The position numbers and the translations under genes are program-made. A stretch of 64,000 bases of DNA from Catellicoccus marimammalium M35/04/3. GTDB taxonomy: Bacteria > Bacillota > Bacilli > Lactobacillales > Catellicoccaceae. Under the pieces are notes generated by a model. It did not search any database. It worked only from the letters and a program-made list of their open reading frames with translations, and was not told the DNA's origin. Position 1 is the first letter of the stretch. Each line of letters begins with the position of its first letter. The stretch covers positions 1 to 64,000 of the forward strand of contig NZ_AMYT01000017.1 of the NCBI RefSeq assembly GCF_000313915.1, in the 5' to 3' direction. Shown here piece after piece: positions 17,446-26,158 of the stretch.

Positions 17446-19056
17446 ATGAAAAGTAAAAAATATTATATTCATATTCTTTTTTTGATACTAAGTGTCTTAG
17501 GAATTTGGATTATTACTTTAGGAAATGAACCTGTGATGAAAACAAGTTTGCAGGGATTGGATGCAGCTTTTCATTTTTCCAGAATTGCTAGCTTATCGGA
17601 TATTTGGACTAGCCCTGTAAACTTTGATTATTTCAATCATGTGGGAAGTATGGTGAATTTATTTTATCCTTGGCTATTCGTTTATCCGATGTATTTCATT
17701 TATTTGGTAACGCAAAATTTAGTGTTGAGTTTTTATTTGTATTTTATGCTCATGACTTTTGTAACTTTAGAGATCACTTATTTTTGCGCCAAACGAATGA
17801 ATATCACAGGAAAATATGCGCTTTTAGCGGCGATTCTTTATGCTTTTTCTCTATGTCGGATCTCCAATATTTATTTTCGAGTGGCAGTAGGGGAGGCAGT
17901 CGCAATGACTTTTTTACCTCTCGTTGTCTATGGGTGTTATGAATTATTCTTTAATAATGTGAAACGATGGGGATATTTAACTGCAGGAATGGTATGTATT
18001 ATTTATAGTCATGTTATTTCTACTTTATTAGCAGCAATTTTAGTTTTATTTTTCTTCGTTGGAAGCATTGTTTTGAAAAAATGGAATAAACAAAGAGGAA
18101 TCTCATTTCTCAAATGTATTGCTTGGAGTATAGTTCTTGGCTTAGGATTCTTTGGACCAATGTTAGAAATGATGGTTACTACTAAGATTTCTGTCCCTAT
18201 GGTTTATCATTTATTAGAATCGGCAGTATCACCACAGGATTTAGTTTTACAATCTTTAAATAATAATGCTGGATCTGTAAATACTTATGGTCTTATCTTT
18301 TTGATTCTATTAATCTTTTTAGTCATAAATTATCAAAAATTAAATTCATGGTATCGTTTATGTACCATTGGTATTGGAATCTTTACATTATTAGCAACAA
18401 AACTTTTCCCGTGGGATTTTTTCCAATCGAGTTTAATGATGATTCAATTCCCTTGGCGCTTTTTAGCAATTGGTACTGTTTTAATTGCTTTTAGTGCTAG
18501 TTATCTTTGTATGCAATTTGAATCTTCTTCTCCTCATTTATGGTTAATTTTCATTGCTAGTACTTTATTTTTACAAACAAGTTTACTGCAAAATATTAAG
18601 ACCGTAGATGGTACAACAGTAGGTTATACCAATGAACAAGTTCAACAATTGATTCGTGGAAATCAAGGATTTAATGGGGATAGAGATTATCTACCAAAAG
18701 AAGGAACAGAGGATTTTCCAATGATTAAAGCACAAAAAATAAAAGAAAAGAATCAATGGAAAGAAGGAAATTGCTCTTTTACTGCAACAACTGCGACTTT
18801 TGAAGTCCAAGCAAAACAGAATGGAACTATAATTTTACCAATTTATCACTATATAGGAGAAAAGGTAGAATATAATGGTAAACCTATCTCTGTTCATAAA
18901 GCAGAAAATGGAGCAACCAAGGTTCCAATTAAAAAAGGAAGTAATCAATATATCATTCGCTATAACTACACGTTGTGGGCACGCATTTGCCAAATGATTA
19001 GTGGGGGTAGTTTACTTGTGGCGTTTTATCTTTTAATGAAAAAATATAATGATTAA
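17446..19056 (+). CDS. Polytopic membrane protein, PTPS-related / GT-C type
   Basis: 536 residues. An N-terminal membrane anchor (about 8-27) is followed by LDAAFHFSRIASL (38-50), whose acidic residue and H-x-x-R at the outer face are a hallmark of the 6-pyruvoyl-tetrahydropterin-synthase-related membrane family, a GT-C-like fold. I count roughly 10 further membrane helices. A soluble, probably extracellular beta-rich domain (about 400-505) and a last helix close the protein. The family name is misleading; transfer of sugars from a lipid carrier to the cell surface is likely but unproven. AAAGGAG precedes the ATG. The stop codon sits at the junction of a 20-bp tandem duplication. Confidence 0.75.
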   Translation: MKSKKYYIHILFLILSVLGIWIITLGNEPVMKTSLQGLDAAFHFSRIASLSDIWTSPVNFDYFNHVGSMVNLFYPWLFVYPMYFIYLVTQNLVLSFYLYFMLMTFVTLEITYFCAKRMNITGKYALLAAILYAFSLCRISNIYFRVAVGEAVAMTFLPLVVYGCYELFFNNVKRWGYLTAGMVCIIYSHVISTLLAAILVLFFFVGSIVLKKWNKQRGISFLKCIAWSIVLGLGFFGPMLEMMVTTKISVPMVYHLLESAVSPQDLVLQSLNNNAGSVNTYGLIFLILLIFLVINYQKLNSWYRLCTIGIGIFTLLATKLFPWDFFQSSLMMIQFPWRFLAIGTVLIAFSASYLCMQFESSSPHLWLIFIASTLFLQTSLLQNIKTVDGTTVGYTNEQVQQLIRGNQGFNGDRDYLPKEGTEDFPMIKAQKIKEKNQWKEGNCSFTATTATFEVQAKQNGTIILPIYHYIGEKVEYNGKPISVHKAENGATKVPIKKGSNQYIIRYNYTLWARICQMISGGSLLVAFYLLMKKYND

Positions 19057-19072
19057 TGAAAAAATATAATGA
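19033..19072 (+). repeat. Exact 20-bp tandem duplication at the gene's 3' end
   Basis: TTAATGAAAAAATATAATGA occurs at 19033-19052 and again at 19053-19072. The first copy encodes the last residues of the protein. The TAA stop at 19054-19056 lies at the start of the second copy. This looks like a slippage duplication. Confidence 0.9.
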
Positions 19073-19076
19073 TAAA

Positions 19077-19106
19077 AAAAGAGGGCTTTAATAAGCCCTC
19101 TTTTGG
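19077..19106 (+). terminator. Terminator of the 17.4-kb membrane gene
   Basis: AAGAGGGCTT (19079-19088) pairs with AAGCCCTCTT (19093-19102) around a TAAT loop. Confidence 0.85.
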
Positions 19107-19487
19107 CAATGATAAGAAGGAGAAAAAGATCATTTTGACGCATAAGAACAACTACATTTTATCTTTATTTAATGGATTCTAATCATCATTTTCTAAGTAT
19201 TTCTCTATCGCACCCTAGAAATCACTACAGAATTACCTATCTCAAAGTTACAAAAAAAGAAATTTTGTTCGCTAGACGGTTATTTTTTGTTGTTTTCTTT
19301 TTTATCGCTTCGAGTAAGGAATGAAAAGAAATCAATTAAAAGAAGATAAATTACTATTATCTTTTCTCCTTCAGCTAAATTATAACATACAAAAAATAAA
19401 ATTAAAATTAGCTTATTGGTTGTTTTAATTCACATAATAAAAAGATTTTTTCTTTTAAAGGGCAAAGAGAAAAAGATAGAGCTTGAG
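19107..19487. other. Gene-free AT-rich stretch upstream of the lipoprotein gene
   Basis: About 380 bp. I see one 7-bp inverted repeat (AAGATAA / TTATCTT near 19343-19363) and a 35-codon open frame at 19321-19428 with a ribosome site too close to its ATG. Neither is convincing as a gene. Confidence 0.4.
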
Positions 19488-19516
19488 TTCACTAAATGAT
19501 ATTTTCCACGTATAAT
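19488..19516 (+). promoter_or_regulatory. Promoter of the lipoprotein gene
   Basis: TTCACT (19488-19493), a 17-bp spacer and a perfect TATAAT (19511-19516), 37 bp before the start codon. Confidence 0.65.
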
Positions 19517-19553
19517 GGAAGAGCAATAGTAATTTTCAAAAGGAGAAGTAAAA

Positions 19554-20528
19554 GTGAAAAAAGGGATTATACAAGGAGCTGTGCTTTTATCCTTGCTTAC
19601 TTTAGCGGGTTGTGGTGCAAATTCAACAGAAGAAACAAAATCTAGTTCTGAAGTTTCTTCTAAAACAGAATCATCCAAAGAAAGTAATGTTTCAATGGAA
19701 ACGGTAGAGGAAAAAATTAATAATGAAGACTGGAATCAAGCACTGCAACAATTAGAAGAGTTAGAAAATCAAGGAGATAAAAAGGCGAAAGGATATATTG
19801 CTGAAATCAAAGAATTTCAAAAAGTAAAAGATCTTTATCGCAAAGGTAAATATGCAGAAGCGAAAAAAGCATTAGGTAAATTAAAAGCAACTTTACCTGC
19901 ATTAAAAGACCAAAAAGACCAATTGAGTGATAAAATTAGTGAAAAATTAGCTCAAGAACAAGAAAAACAGGAAAAAACAAATACAGAAAAAGCAACAACC
20001 CAAAATAAGAATCAATCGAAGACTATCACTCCTAAGAGTTATTCAATGGGACAAATGGAAGCAATGAATGCACAATTTTTAAACTGGGCAATTCCAAGAG
20101 CACAAACCGCTAAAATGGCAGTAACAGACGCATATAATGTTCATGGTGCAGTTTCTGCAGATGACTTATATATTAATACCCCAGATGGAAAAGTTTTAAT
20201 TCAGGGGCATTATAATCCAAATGTGTATGTGGGAGAGGCCGTAGCAGGATTGATTTTCTGTCATGCAAAAGATGGAGTGACTGGAGAACTTCCTTTAGGA
20301 GGTTGTACAGCGACTACATTTGAAAATGTAGAAATGGATGAAATGGCAAATAAATATATTTTAGCTTCGAATGGTGTCGTTTATGAATTAAAAGGACCAG
20401 CCAGTGAAATTGTAGGTGTTGGTGGAGTGAATCAAGGAACTAATACCACTTCATTGAGTGGAAACTGGATTGTTTCAGAAGATGCTGCAGCACAACAAGA
20501 AGCACAAAACATTTTATCTCAGTATTAA
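19554..20528 (+). CDS. Lipoprotein of unknown function
   Basis: 324 residues, GTG start with AAAGGAG upstream. The signal peptide ends in a lipobox LAGC (Cys20), so it should be lipid-anchored on the outer face. A Ser/Glu linker (about 22-45) precedes a charged helical, TPR-like segment (about 50-140; EDWNQALQQLEELENQGDKKA and a similar second unit YRKGKYAEAKKALGKLKA). A Lys/Gln/Thr linker follows, then a globular C-terminal domain (about 165-324) starting MGQMEAMNAQFLNWAIPRAQ and holding two cysteines (FCHAKDG, LGGCTATTF). I do not recognise this domain with certainty. It is monocistronic. Confidence 0.75.
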   Translation: MKKGIIQGAVLLSLLTLAGCGANSTEETKSSSEVSSKTESSKESNVSMETVEEKINNEDWNQALQQLEELENQGDKKAKGYIAEIKEFQKVKDLYRKGKYAEAKKALGKLKATLPALKDQKDQLSDKISEKLAQEQEKQEKTNTEKATTQNKNQSKTITPKSYSMGQMEAMNAQFLNWAIPRAQTAKMAVTDAYNVHGAVSADDLYINTPDGKVLIQGHYNPNVYVGEAVAGLIFCHAKDGVTGELPLGGCTATTFENVEMDEMANKYILASNGVVYELKGPASEIVGVGGVNQGTNTTSLSGNWIVSEDAAAQQEAQNILSQY

Positions 20529-20533
20529 TTCAA

Positions 20534-20567
20534 AAAAAGAACCTCCCTTCAAAGGAGGTTCTTTTTA
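20534..20567. terminator. Bidirectional terminator between the lipoprotein and choloylglycine-hydrolase-family genes
   Basis: AAAGAACCTCC (20537-20546 region) pairs with GGAGGTTCTTT (20554-20564), with T's on both sides. It serves both convergent genes. Confidence 0.88.
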
Positions 20568-20570
20568 TTC

Positions 20571-21689
20571 TTATTGATGATTTGTTATTTTTTGTGCTGT
20601 ATTTGGTTTAATTTCAAGCATAGGTTGTTTTTGATCTAATTCAAAGAATAAATAATCGTCATAATCTAACAATTGATTTAAATCAACGTATTGAATCATT
20701 TGATTATCATAGGTTGTCCAATAGTAGCGTTTAGATTCTGCGCAAGTAATACAAGTATAGACAGAGTAATCATAATCTAGTGTATTGTCATCTGCAGAAG
20801 TATCAATGTACTTTTCATCGATATTATTTTCATTTCCGCATAGACGAACTAAACCTAGTGGGAAAGCTACTTCTTCAAAACAACGGAACATTCGTTGTAC
20901 TCCTTGTTCTTCGTTTTCTCCAGGAAGTGCATGTTGTTTTAATAAACTCAAACGCACAAAGCGAGAAATCGAGCTCCAATCTCCAGGAACTCCTCTCATA
21001 CCCGTTCCTGAAAAACAAGCGGTATATGGATTTCCTGTGAAAGGTACTTCATCTGTATCTTGAGGAGTTAATGTAACGTAATTTAAGAGATTTTTTTCAT
21101 GCCAAGCATAATCTGGACTATTGGTTAGCACTCCTGAATGATTCTTATAGAAATTCAAACCAGTCGCATCACTTTCAACAATCAATGTATCTCCTTTGGC
21201 ATCACTAAAAATCCAATGTAACTCTGCGAGAGTACCAAAAATCTTTTCATTAATGATGGTTACTTCTTCTTTTAAGTAATGCATCACTTCATCTACTGTA
21301 GCACAGTGAGCTAAGGCAGTGAATAGTAAAAACATAGGTTGAACGCCACGAGTTCCTTCCTTAGCTGTTTCTTCATATTTGGCAAAAGTACGATAATTCA
21401 ATTCGCCACCGCTTAGTCCAGCATCATTAATTCCATCATAAATTAAAGGAGTAGAACCCATAGATAAAGAACCCATTCCTACTAATGCGTGTTCAGTAGT
21501 CGCTTTTCCTTTTTCTGTATGAGTAAAACTACAACCTTGTAAATAAAACTCTTTTCCTTTTGGGACGTATAAAATGCCAGAACCTTGAGCAATCGTATTG
21601 TAATCAAAATTACGACCCCATAAATGAGAATGGTCTTTGGTCTCCCAAGCAAAACTACTACAACCAGCATCCATTATTTCTTGTTTCAT
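20571..21689 (-). CDS. Choloylglycine hydrolase / penicillin V acylase family amidase
   Basis: An Ntn-hydrolase that cleaves linear amides, such as conjugated bile salts, penicillin V or N-acyl homoserine lactones. 372 residues. The nucleophile is Cys10 in DAGCSSFAWE, with RNFDY (Asp29), TNSPDY (about 190) and the conserved Arg in SSISRFVR (about 244). In most relatives the catalytic Cys directly follows Met; here 9 residues (or 4 from Met6) must be removed to free it, as in acylases with a short propeptide. AAGGAGG at 8 nt supports the longer start. Bile salt specificity cannot be read from sequence. It is divergent from a beta-glucuronidase gene. Confidence 0.85.
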   Translation of the reverse strand: MKQEIMDAGCSSFAWETKDHSHLWGRNFDYNTIAQGSGILYVPKGKEFYLQGCSFTHTEKGKATTEHALVGMGSLSMGSTPLIYDGINDAGLSGGELNYRTFAKYEETAKEGTRGVQPMFLLFTALAHCATVDEVMHYLKEEVTIINEKIFGTLAELHWIFSDAKGDTLIVESDATGLNFYKNHSGVLTNSPDYAWHEKNLLNYVTLTPQDTDEVPFTGNPYTACFSGTGMRGVPGDWSSISRFVRLSLLKQHALPGENEEQGVQRMFRCFEEVAFPLGLVRLCGNENNIDEKYIDTSADDNTLDYDYSVYTCITCAESKRYYWTTYDNQMIQYVDLNQLLDYDDYLFFELDQKQPMLEIKPNTAQKITNHQ

Positions 21690-21808
21690 TAGAAAATCCT
21701 CCTTAAACTTTCATTTCCATCTTTAATGTACTTCTTTTTTTCTCATTTACCAAAAGAAATGAAGTGATAGATACATCATTGTATATTTATATGAAAAGAG
21801 AGATTCTT

Positions 21809-21836
21809 TTGGTTTGTCCTAAAAGATTGCTACAAT
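21809..21836 (+). promoter_or_regulatory. Promoter of the beta-glucuronidase gene
   Basis: TTGGTT (21809-21814), a 16-bp spacer and TACAAT (21831-21836) with an extended TGC just before it. Confidence 0.6.
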
Positions 21837-21865
21837 AAAAAGAGAAATGAAAAGGAGTGATGATG

Positions 21866-23659
21866 ATGAAATCACTATTGTATCCACAAGTCAATTGTTG
21901 TCGTAAAAAAGAATCTTTAGATGGTCTTTGGTATTTTTCTTTTGATCCTAAAAAAGAATATGCCTCAGTAATTAAAGGAAAAGAAATTCCAAAAGATACT
22001 TGGATGCCTGTTCCAGGAAGTTTTTCTGATGTTTTTATGACCGCAGAAGAAAAAAATTATGTAGGAGATTTTTGGTATGAGCGAGAATTTGTTGTTCATG
22101 ATTTTTCAAAAGAAGAAAGTGTTTTCTTACGTTTTGATAGCGCAACCCATCGCGCAAAAATCTATTTAGATGGTGAATGCATTGGTGAACACGAAGGTGG
22201 TTTTTTACCTTTTGAACTCGATATCACAGACCGAGTACAACCAGGTCATACTTATCGTTTGAGTGTTCAATTGAATAATGAATTACACGGAGATACTTTA
22301 CCTGCAGGAATGACGATTGAGCATGAAGATGGAAGAAAAGAGGTAAAACCTTTCTTTGACTTTTTTAATTATTCTGGATTACAGCGCTCTGTTTCTTTGT
22401 TATATATGCCAAAAGAAAGAATTATCGATTTTTCAACTTCAACCGAATTGAGAGATGGAATAGCAATATTACATTATGAAATGATAATGAATACTACGAA
22501 TGAATCTCTTTCTTTCCAAGCACAATTATATGACAAAAAAGGGAAAAATGTAGGTTCTTGTCCGCAAAAAGAAGGAACGATTGAAGTTCAATCCCCTCAT
22601 CTTTGGGAAGTAGGTCAAGGATATCTATATACTTTAGTTTTAGAAGTGAAAAAAGAAGAAACTCTGATAGATACCTATGCTCAAAAAATTGGATTGAGAA
22701 CTTTTGAAATAAAGGGAGATACTTTTTATTTGAATCAACATTCAATTTATTTGCAAGGATTTGGAAAACATGAAGATTTTTATTTAACAGGACGTAGCTA
22801 TCAACCTTTAGTTTGGAAAAAGGATTTTGAAGCGATGAAATGGATGGGAGCAAACTGTTTTCGAACTTCTCATTATCCTTATGCCGAAGAAGTATATCAG
22901 ATGGCAGATGAAGAGGGAATCTTAATTATTGATGAAGTCCCTGCAGTAGGATTTACAGGAGCAACGATGAATGTTCTTGGTGGACATCAAACGACTTCAT
23001 TTTTTGCAGGAAAACCTAAACTTAAAGAACGTCATAAAGAAGCAATTGCAGATATGATTCAAAGAGATAAAAATCATCCCTCTGTTATTGCTTGGAGTTT
23101 AATGAATGAGCCAGAATCGACGACAAAAGAAGCAAAAGAATATTTCACAGATCTCTTTTCTTTTGCAAGAACGAAAGATCCTGAACATCGTCCTTGCACT
23201 TTTACAATGATTATGACTGAATCTTATCAAAATAGTCAATGTTATGATTTATGCGATTTTATTTCTTTAAATCGTTACTATGGTTGGTACATTGATAGTG
23301 GAGATTTGAAAAAAGGAATGGAGGACTTAAAGGCGGAATTAAAAGGATGGGAACAAGCATATCCTCATCATCCAATTATTTTTACTGAATTTGGTGCAGA
23401 TACTTTACAAGGGAATAGTGACGTTACAGGCGGAATGTGGTCTGAACAATATCAAATCCAATTATTAAAAGCTTATACCGAAGTATTTGATAAGACTCCT
23501 TTTGTACAAGGAGAATTACTATGGAATTTTGCAGATTTTGCGACTGATCCAAGTATTTTACGAGCAAAAGGAAATCGAAAAGGGATTTTTACAAGAGAAA
23601 GAGATCCGAAAATGGCTGCTTATGTAATGAAAGAGCGTTGGCAAGGAAAAAGAGAATAA
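21866..23659 (+). CDS. uidA: Beta-glucuronidase, GH2 family
   Basis: Hydrolyses beta-D-glucuronides, as made by hosts for excretion. 597 residues, near the E. coli enzyme's length. The sugar-binding and Ig-like domains (1 to about 275) precede the TIM barrel. The acid/base Glu415 lies in SLMNEPES and the nucleophile Glu508 in TEFGAD. N570 and K572 in GNRKGIFTRERDP form the NxK carboxylate-recognition motif that separates glucuronidases from galactosidases. There is no signal peptide, so it is cytoplasmic and needs a transporter not seen here. AAAGGAG is 8 nt from the ATG chosen; GTG 21857 and two nearer ATGs are in frame. Confidence 0.94.
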   Translation: MKSLLYPQVNCCRKKESLDGLWYFSFDPKKEYASVIKGKEIPKDTWMPVPGSFSDVFMTAEEKNYVGDFWYEREFVVHDFSKEESVFLRFDSATHRAKIYLDGECIGEHEGGFLPFELDITDRVQPGHTYRLSVQLNNELHGDTLPAGMTIEHEDGRKEVKPFFDFFNYSGLQRSVSLLYMPKERIIDFSTSTELRDGIAILHYEMIMNTTNESLSFQAQLYDKKGKNVGSCPQKEGTIEVQSPHLWEVGQGYLYTLVLEVKKEETLIDTYAQKIGLRTFEIKGDTFYLNQHSIYLQGFGKHEDFYLTGRSYQPLVWKKDFEAMKWMGANCFRTSHYPYAEEVYQMADEEGILIIDEVPAVGFTGATMNVLGGHQTTSFFAGKPKLKERHKEAIADMIQRDKNHPSVIAWSLMNEPESTTKEAKEYFTDLFSFARTKDPEHRPCTFTMIMTESYQNSQCYDLCDFISLNRYYGWYIDSGDLKKGMEDLKAELKGWEQAYPHHPIIFTEFGADTLQGNSDVTGGMWSEQYQIQLLKAYTEVFDKTPFVQGELLWNFADFATDPSILRAKGNRKGIFTRERDPKMAAYVMKERWQGKRE

Positions 23660-23667
23660 AAATAAAA

Positions 23668-23706
23668 AATAAGCATCGTCTTAATCGCGATGCTTATTTT
23701 TTTTAT
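23668..23706. terminator. Bidirectional terminator overlapping the end of the yfhO-like gene
   Basis: AATAAGCATCG pairs with CGATGCTTATT (about 23669-23700), with T-runs on both strands. The hairpin contains the last six codons and the stop of the convergent gene at 23681. Confidence 0.88.
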
Positions 23707-26146
23707 TATAGTAAAGACAAATACCTTCAATCACTACAGCAAAAGAAGAAAGAATCACACCAAAATAAAAGAGTTTAGGTACGTAATGTAATGTAATCTC
23801 ATTTTTTCCTTTTTCTAAAGGAAGTTCCATCAGTCCAAGTTCTGATTCTTTTGGGATTACTTTTTTCCCATTGATAGTGGCTTGCCAATCTTTATCATAA
23901 AGAACAGAAAGTAAAGCAATTTCTCCTTTTTTTCTTCCTTGTAAAGAGGTAGTTAATGTTAAGTGATTGATTTTCACTTTTTGTTTTGGGACCGAATCTA
24001 TCTTTTGTTTCCAGCGATTTACATTAAAAGTCGCAAATTTAACTTCTTTTAGATGTGTATTTTCTTTAGAATCAATTCTAATTTGTATTTTTTCTCCTTG
24101 TCGAATGTTTCCACAAGGGATGAGTGTAGTATTACAAATCTCAAGTGGTAAAGGTATCTCTTTTCCATTTCTAAAAACATGATATTGGCGAGATTCACTC
24201 ACAGCAATCGGTGGTAATTCGATATAAAGAAGACCATCTTTTTGTGCTTGAATCTCTGTTTGATTACTAGAATCAGTGATTTTTTGTTTTTGAATGGTTA
24301 CCGCATCAAATACTGAAGCTTGGAAAAGTGCCGTTGCGATTTGATTTTGGTTGGTAATTGCATCCTTTTTGTTTAAAGAAATGTCTTTTGTTAAGACAAA
24401 AGCCCCATTGTCATTTTTTAATCTTTGAGTGGTAATCGCTTGTCCTTTTTGTACTAAACGGTGATTTACTGCTAATAAAGTATCAGTGAGTGGAGTGGAA
24501 CCAAAGTAACTGATTCTTCGCTCATTCCAACTATAAAGACCTAAGCTTTTTGCTAGTTGTAGGTTTTCTGTAGAAAGCGTAGACGTATAAGCACTCGTTC
24601 CTCGATAGTTAAACCACATTCCATTATTATATCCAGTTAATTCTAATCCGAATTTTTTTTCATCCACCCATGTATTATCTATTCTTGTTAAGTAATCATT
24701 TTCTTTTGGTAAAGCTTTTTGATAAGTACGACAAAAGGTTTGCATATCTTTTTGTGTGACCATTGGAATATCTTGTAAAGTCATCACAGATTGCCCCCAT
24801 ACTTCTATTAAAGAACCAAAAATAAAGACAAAGAATAGAGAGCGAAGAGATAACGAACATAAAAGGAACCAAATTCCACATAGAATTACAGAAGAAATGA
24901 GTCCTTGAGCTAAATAAGGCTGCGTTGCATCTAAGTGATCTCTAAAAAGATATAATCCACTAAAAAAGACAGCCATTGCTAAAAGCGTGAATTGAACCTT
25001 TCTTTTTTCTAATCGTTGATCTTGAATTCCTTCGCATAAGATTCCAATGAGAAAGAAAACGATAAGATAAGTGGAGCGAAATGGGAATCCCGCGGTTTCT
25101 TGAAACAATTGGAAAACCATTGCCAAAGGTGTCAATACCACACAAGCAAGCAATAAAAAGAAAAATCCAATATCTAGTTTTCTTGTTTGATGACGAGTAA
25201 ACAGGCTGGTTAAAGATAAGGCTAATGGAAGTAATCCAAAATAGAAACTTGGGATATGAGAAAGACGCATCTCGTAATTACTCATTCCAAAACCAAAGCC
25301 AGCCCAACCATACCATTTTGTCTGTGTCAAAGGCTCAATTAAAGATTGAAATTCAAAGTTTCCTTTTCCTGTGGATAACATACTAACAATCGTTGGTAAG
25401 TAAAGCCAACTAAGTAGTAAGACTAAAAGAACGGAATGGAAAAGGAAAGAGAAAAATAGACGGTAATCTTTTATTATGACCTCTTTTAACGATTGATGCG
25501 TTGTCTTCATGCGATAATAGAAAAAATAGAAAAAGATAAATAAACAAACCATCCAAGCCATATAGTAATTGGATAAGAGTAAGAAAAATAAACTCCATTG
25601 ATAAAGACCTTTTTTATTTTCGGTAATATATCGTTCTAAACCTGCAATAATTAAAGGAAGCCAGATTAAAACATCCATCCATAAGGTATTGTAAAAATAA
25701 AGAGCTGAGAAACCACAAAAACTATAACAAATACTTAATAGTGGAGTAGAAAAGGACTGCATCTTTTTTTGTGTAATTAGATAATAGCTCATCGTTAAAC
25801 TTGCTAATATAAGTTTTAAGGCAATTAAAAAGAGTACTCCTCCAAGAAGTTGATTTTCTTTTAAAAAGAGTAAAAGAAAATTCAAGGGACTAGCGATATA
25901 GTAACTAATTAAAGATAACATACCACTACCAAGACCATTATGGAAAGAGTAAAGCCATTGTGTTGGATCTTGAATCAACTGTTTAAATTCTTGAATAAAT
26001 GGCATATATTGTGATGCTAAATCTCCTGGAAAAAAGAAGTCTTTTCCTAAAGGATAGATATGATAAACAAACATAATCCCTAAAATAAAGATTATAGAAA
26101 AACTGAATGTCATCCAATAAAGATGTGCTTTTTTTATTTTTTTCAT
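23681..26146 (-). CDS. yfhO: YfhO-family membrane glycosyltransferase-like protein
   Basis: 821 residues. The N-terminal helix is followed by PGDLASQYMPFIQEFK (about 40-55), the conserved outer acidic motif of YfhO, and about 12 further membrane helices to around residue 470. A soluble extracytoplasmic part (about 480-790) and a last helix (about 795-815) follow. YfhO proteins decorate lipoteichoic or wall teichoic acids, using sugar-phospholipids made by CsbB/GtcA-type partners. No such partners lie in this window. The gene sits 12 bp after the cyclophilin lipoprotein gene and is probably co-transcribed with it. Its final codons form part of a shared terminator. Confidence 0.85.
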   Translation of the reverse strand: MKKIKKAHLYWMTFSFSIIFILGIMFVYHIYPLGKDFFFPGDLASQYMPFIQEFKQLIQDPTQWLYSFHNGLGSGMLSLISYYIASPLNFLLLFLKENQLLGGVLFLIALKLILASLTMSYYLITQKKMQSFSTPLLSICYSFCGFSALYFYNTLWMDVLIWLPLIIAGLERYITENKKGLYQWSLFFLLLSNYYMAWMVCLFIFFYFFYYRMKTTHQSLKEVIIKDYRLFFSFLFHSVLLVLLLSWLYLPTIVSMLSTGKGNFEFQSLIEPLTQTKWYGWAGFGFGMSNYEMRLSHIPSFYFGLLPLALSLTSLFTRHQTRKLDIGFFFLLLACVVLTPLAMVFQLFQETAGFPFRSTYLIVFFLIGILCEGIQDQRLEKRKVQFTLLAMAVFFSGLYLFRDHLDATQPYLAQGLISSVILCGIWFLLCSLSLRSLFFVFIFGSLIEVWGQSVMTLQDIPMVTQKDMQTFCRTYQKALPKENDYLTRIDNTWVDEKKFGLELTGYNNGMWFNYRGTSAYTSTLSTENLQLAKSLGLYSWNERRISYFGSTPLTDTLLAVNHRLVQKGQAITTQRLKNDNGAFVLTKDISLNKKDAITNQNQIATALFQASVFDAVTIQKQKITDSSNQTEIQAQKDGLLYIELPPIAVSESRQYHVFRNGKEIPLPLEICNTTLIPCGNIRQGEKIQIRIDSKENTHLKEVKFATFNVNRWKQKIDSVPKQKVKINHLTLTTSLQGRKKGEIALLSVLYDKDWQATINGKKVIPKESELGLMELPLEKGKNEITLHYVPKLFYFGVILSSFAVVIEGICLYYNKKNKHRD

Positions 26147-26158
26147 TTCAAACTAAAA

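Noticed and set aside
19321-19428. 35-codon open frame (starts MKRNQLKEDK)
   Set aside because: AAGGA touches the ATG with no spacing, the composition is that of random AT-rich DNA, and no domain is visible.
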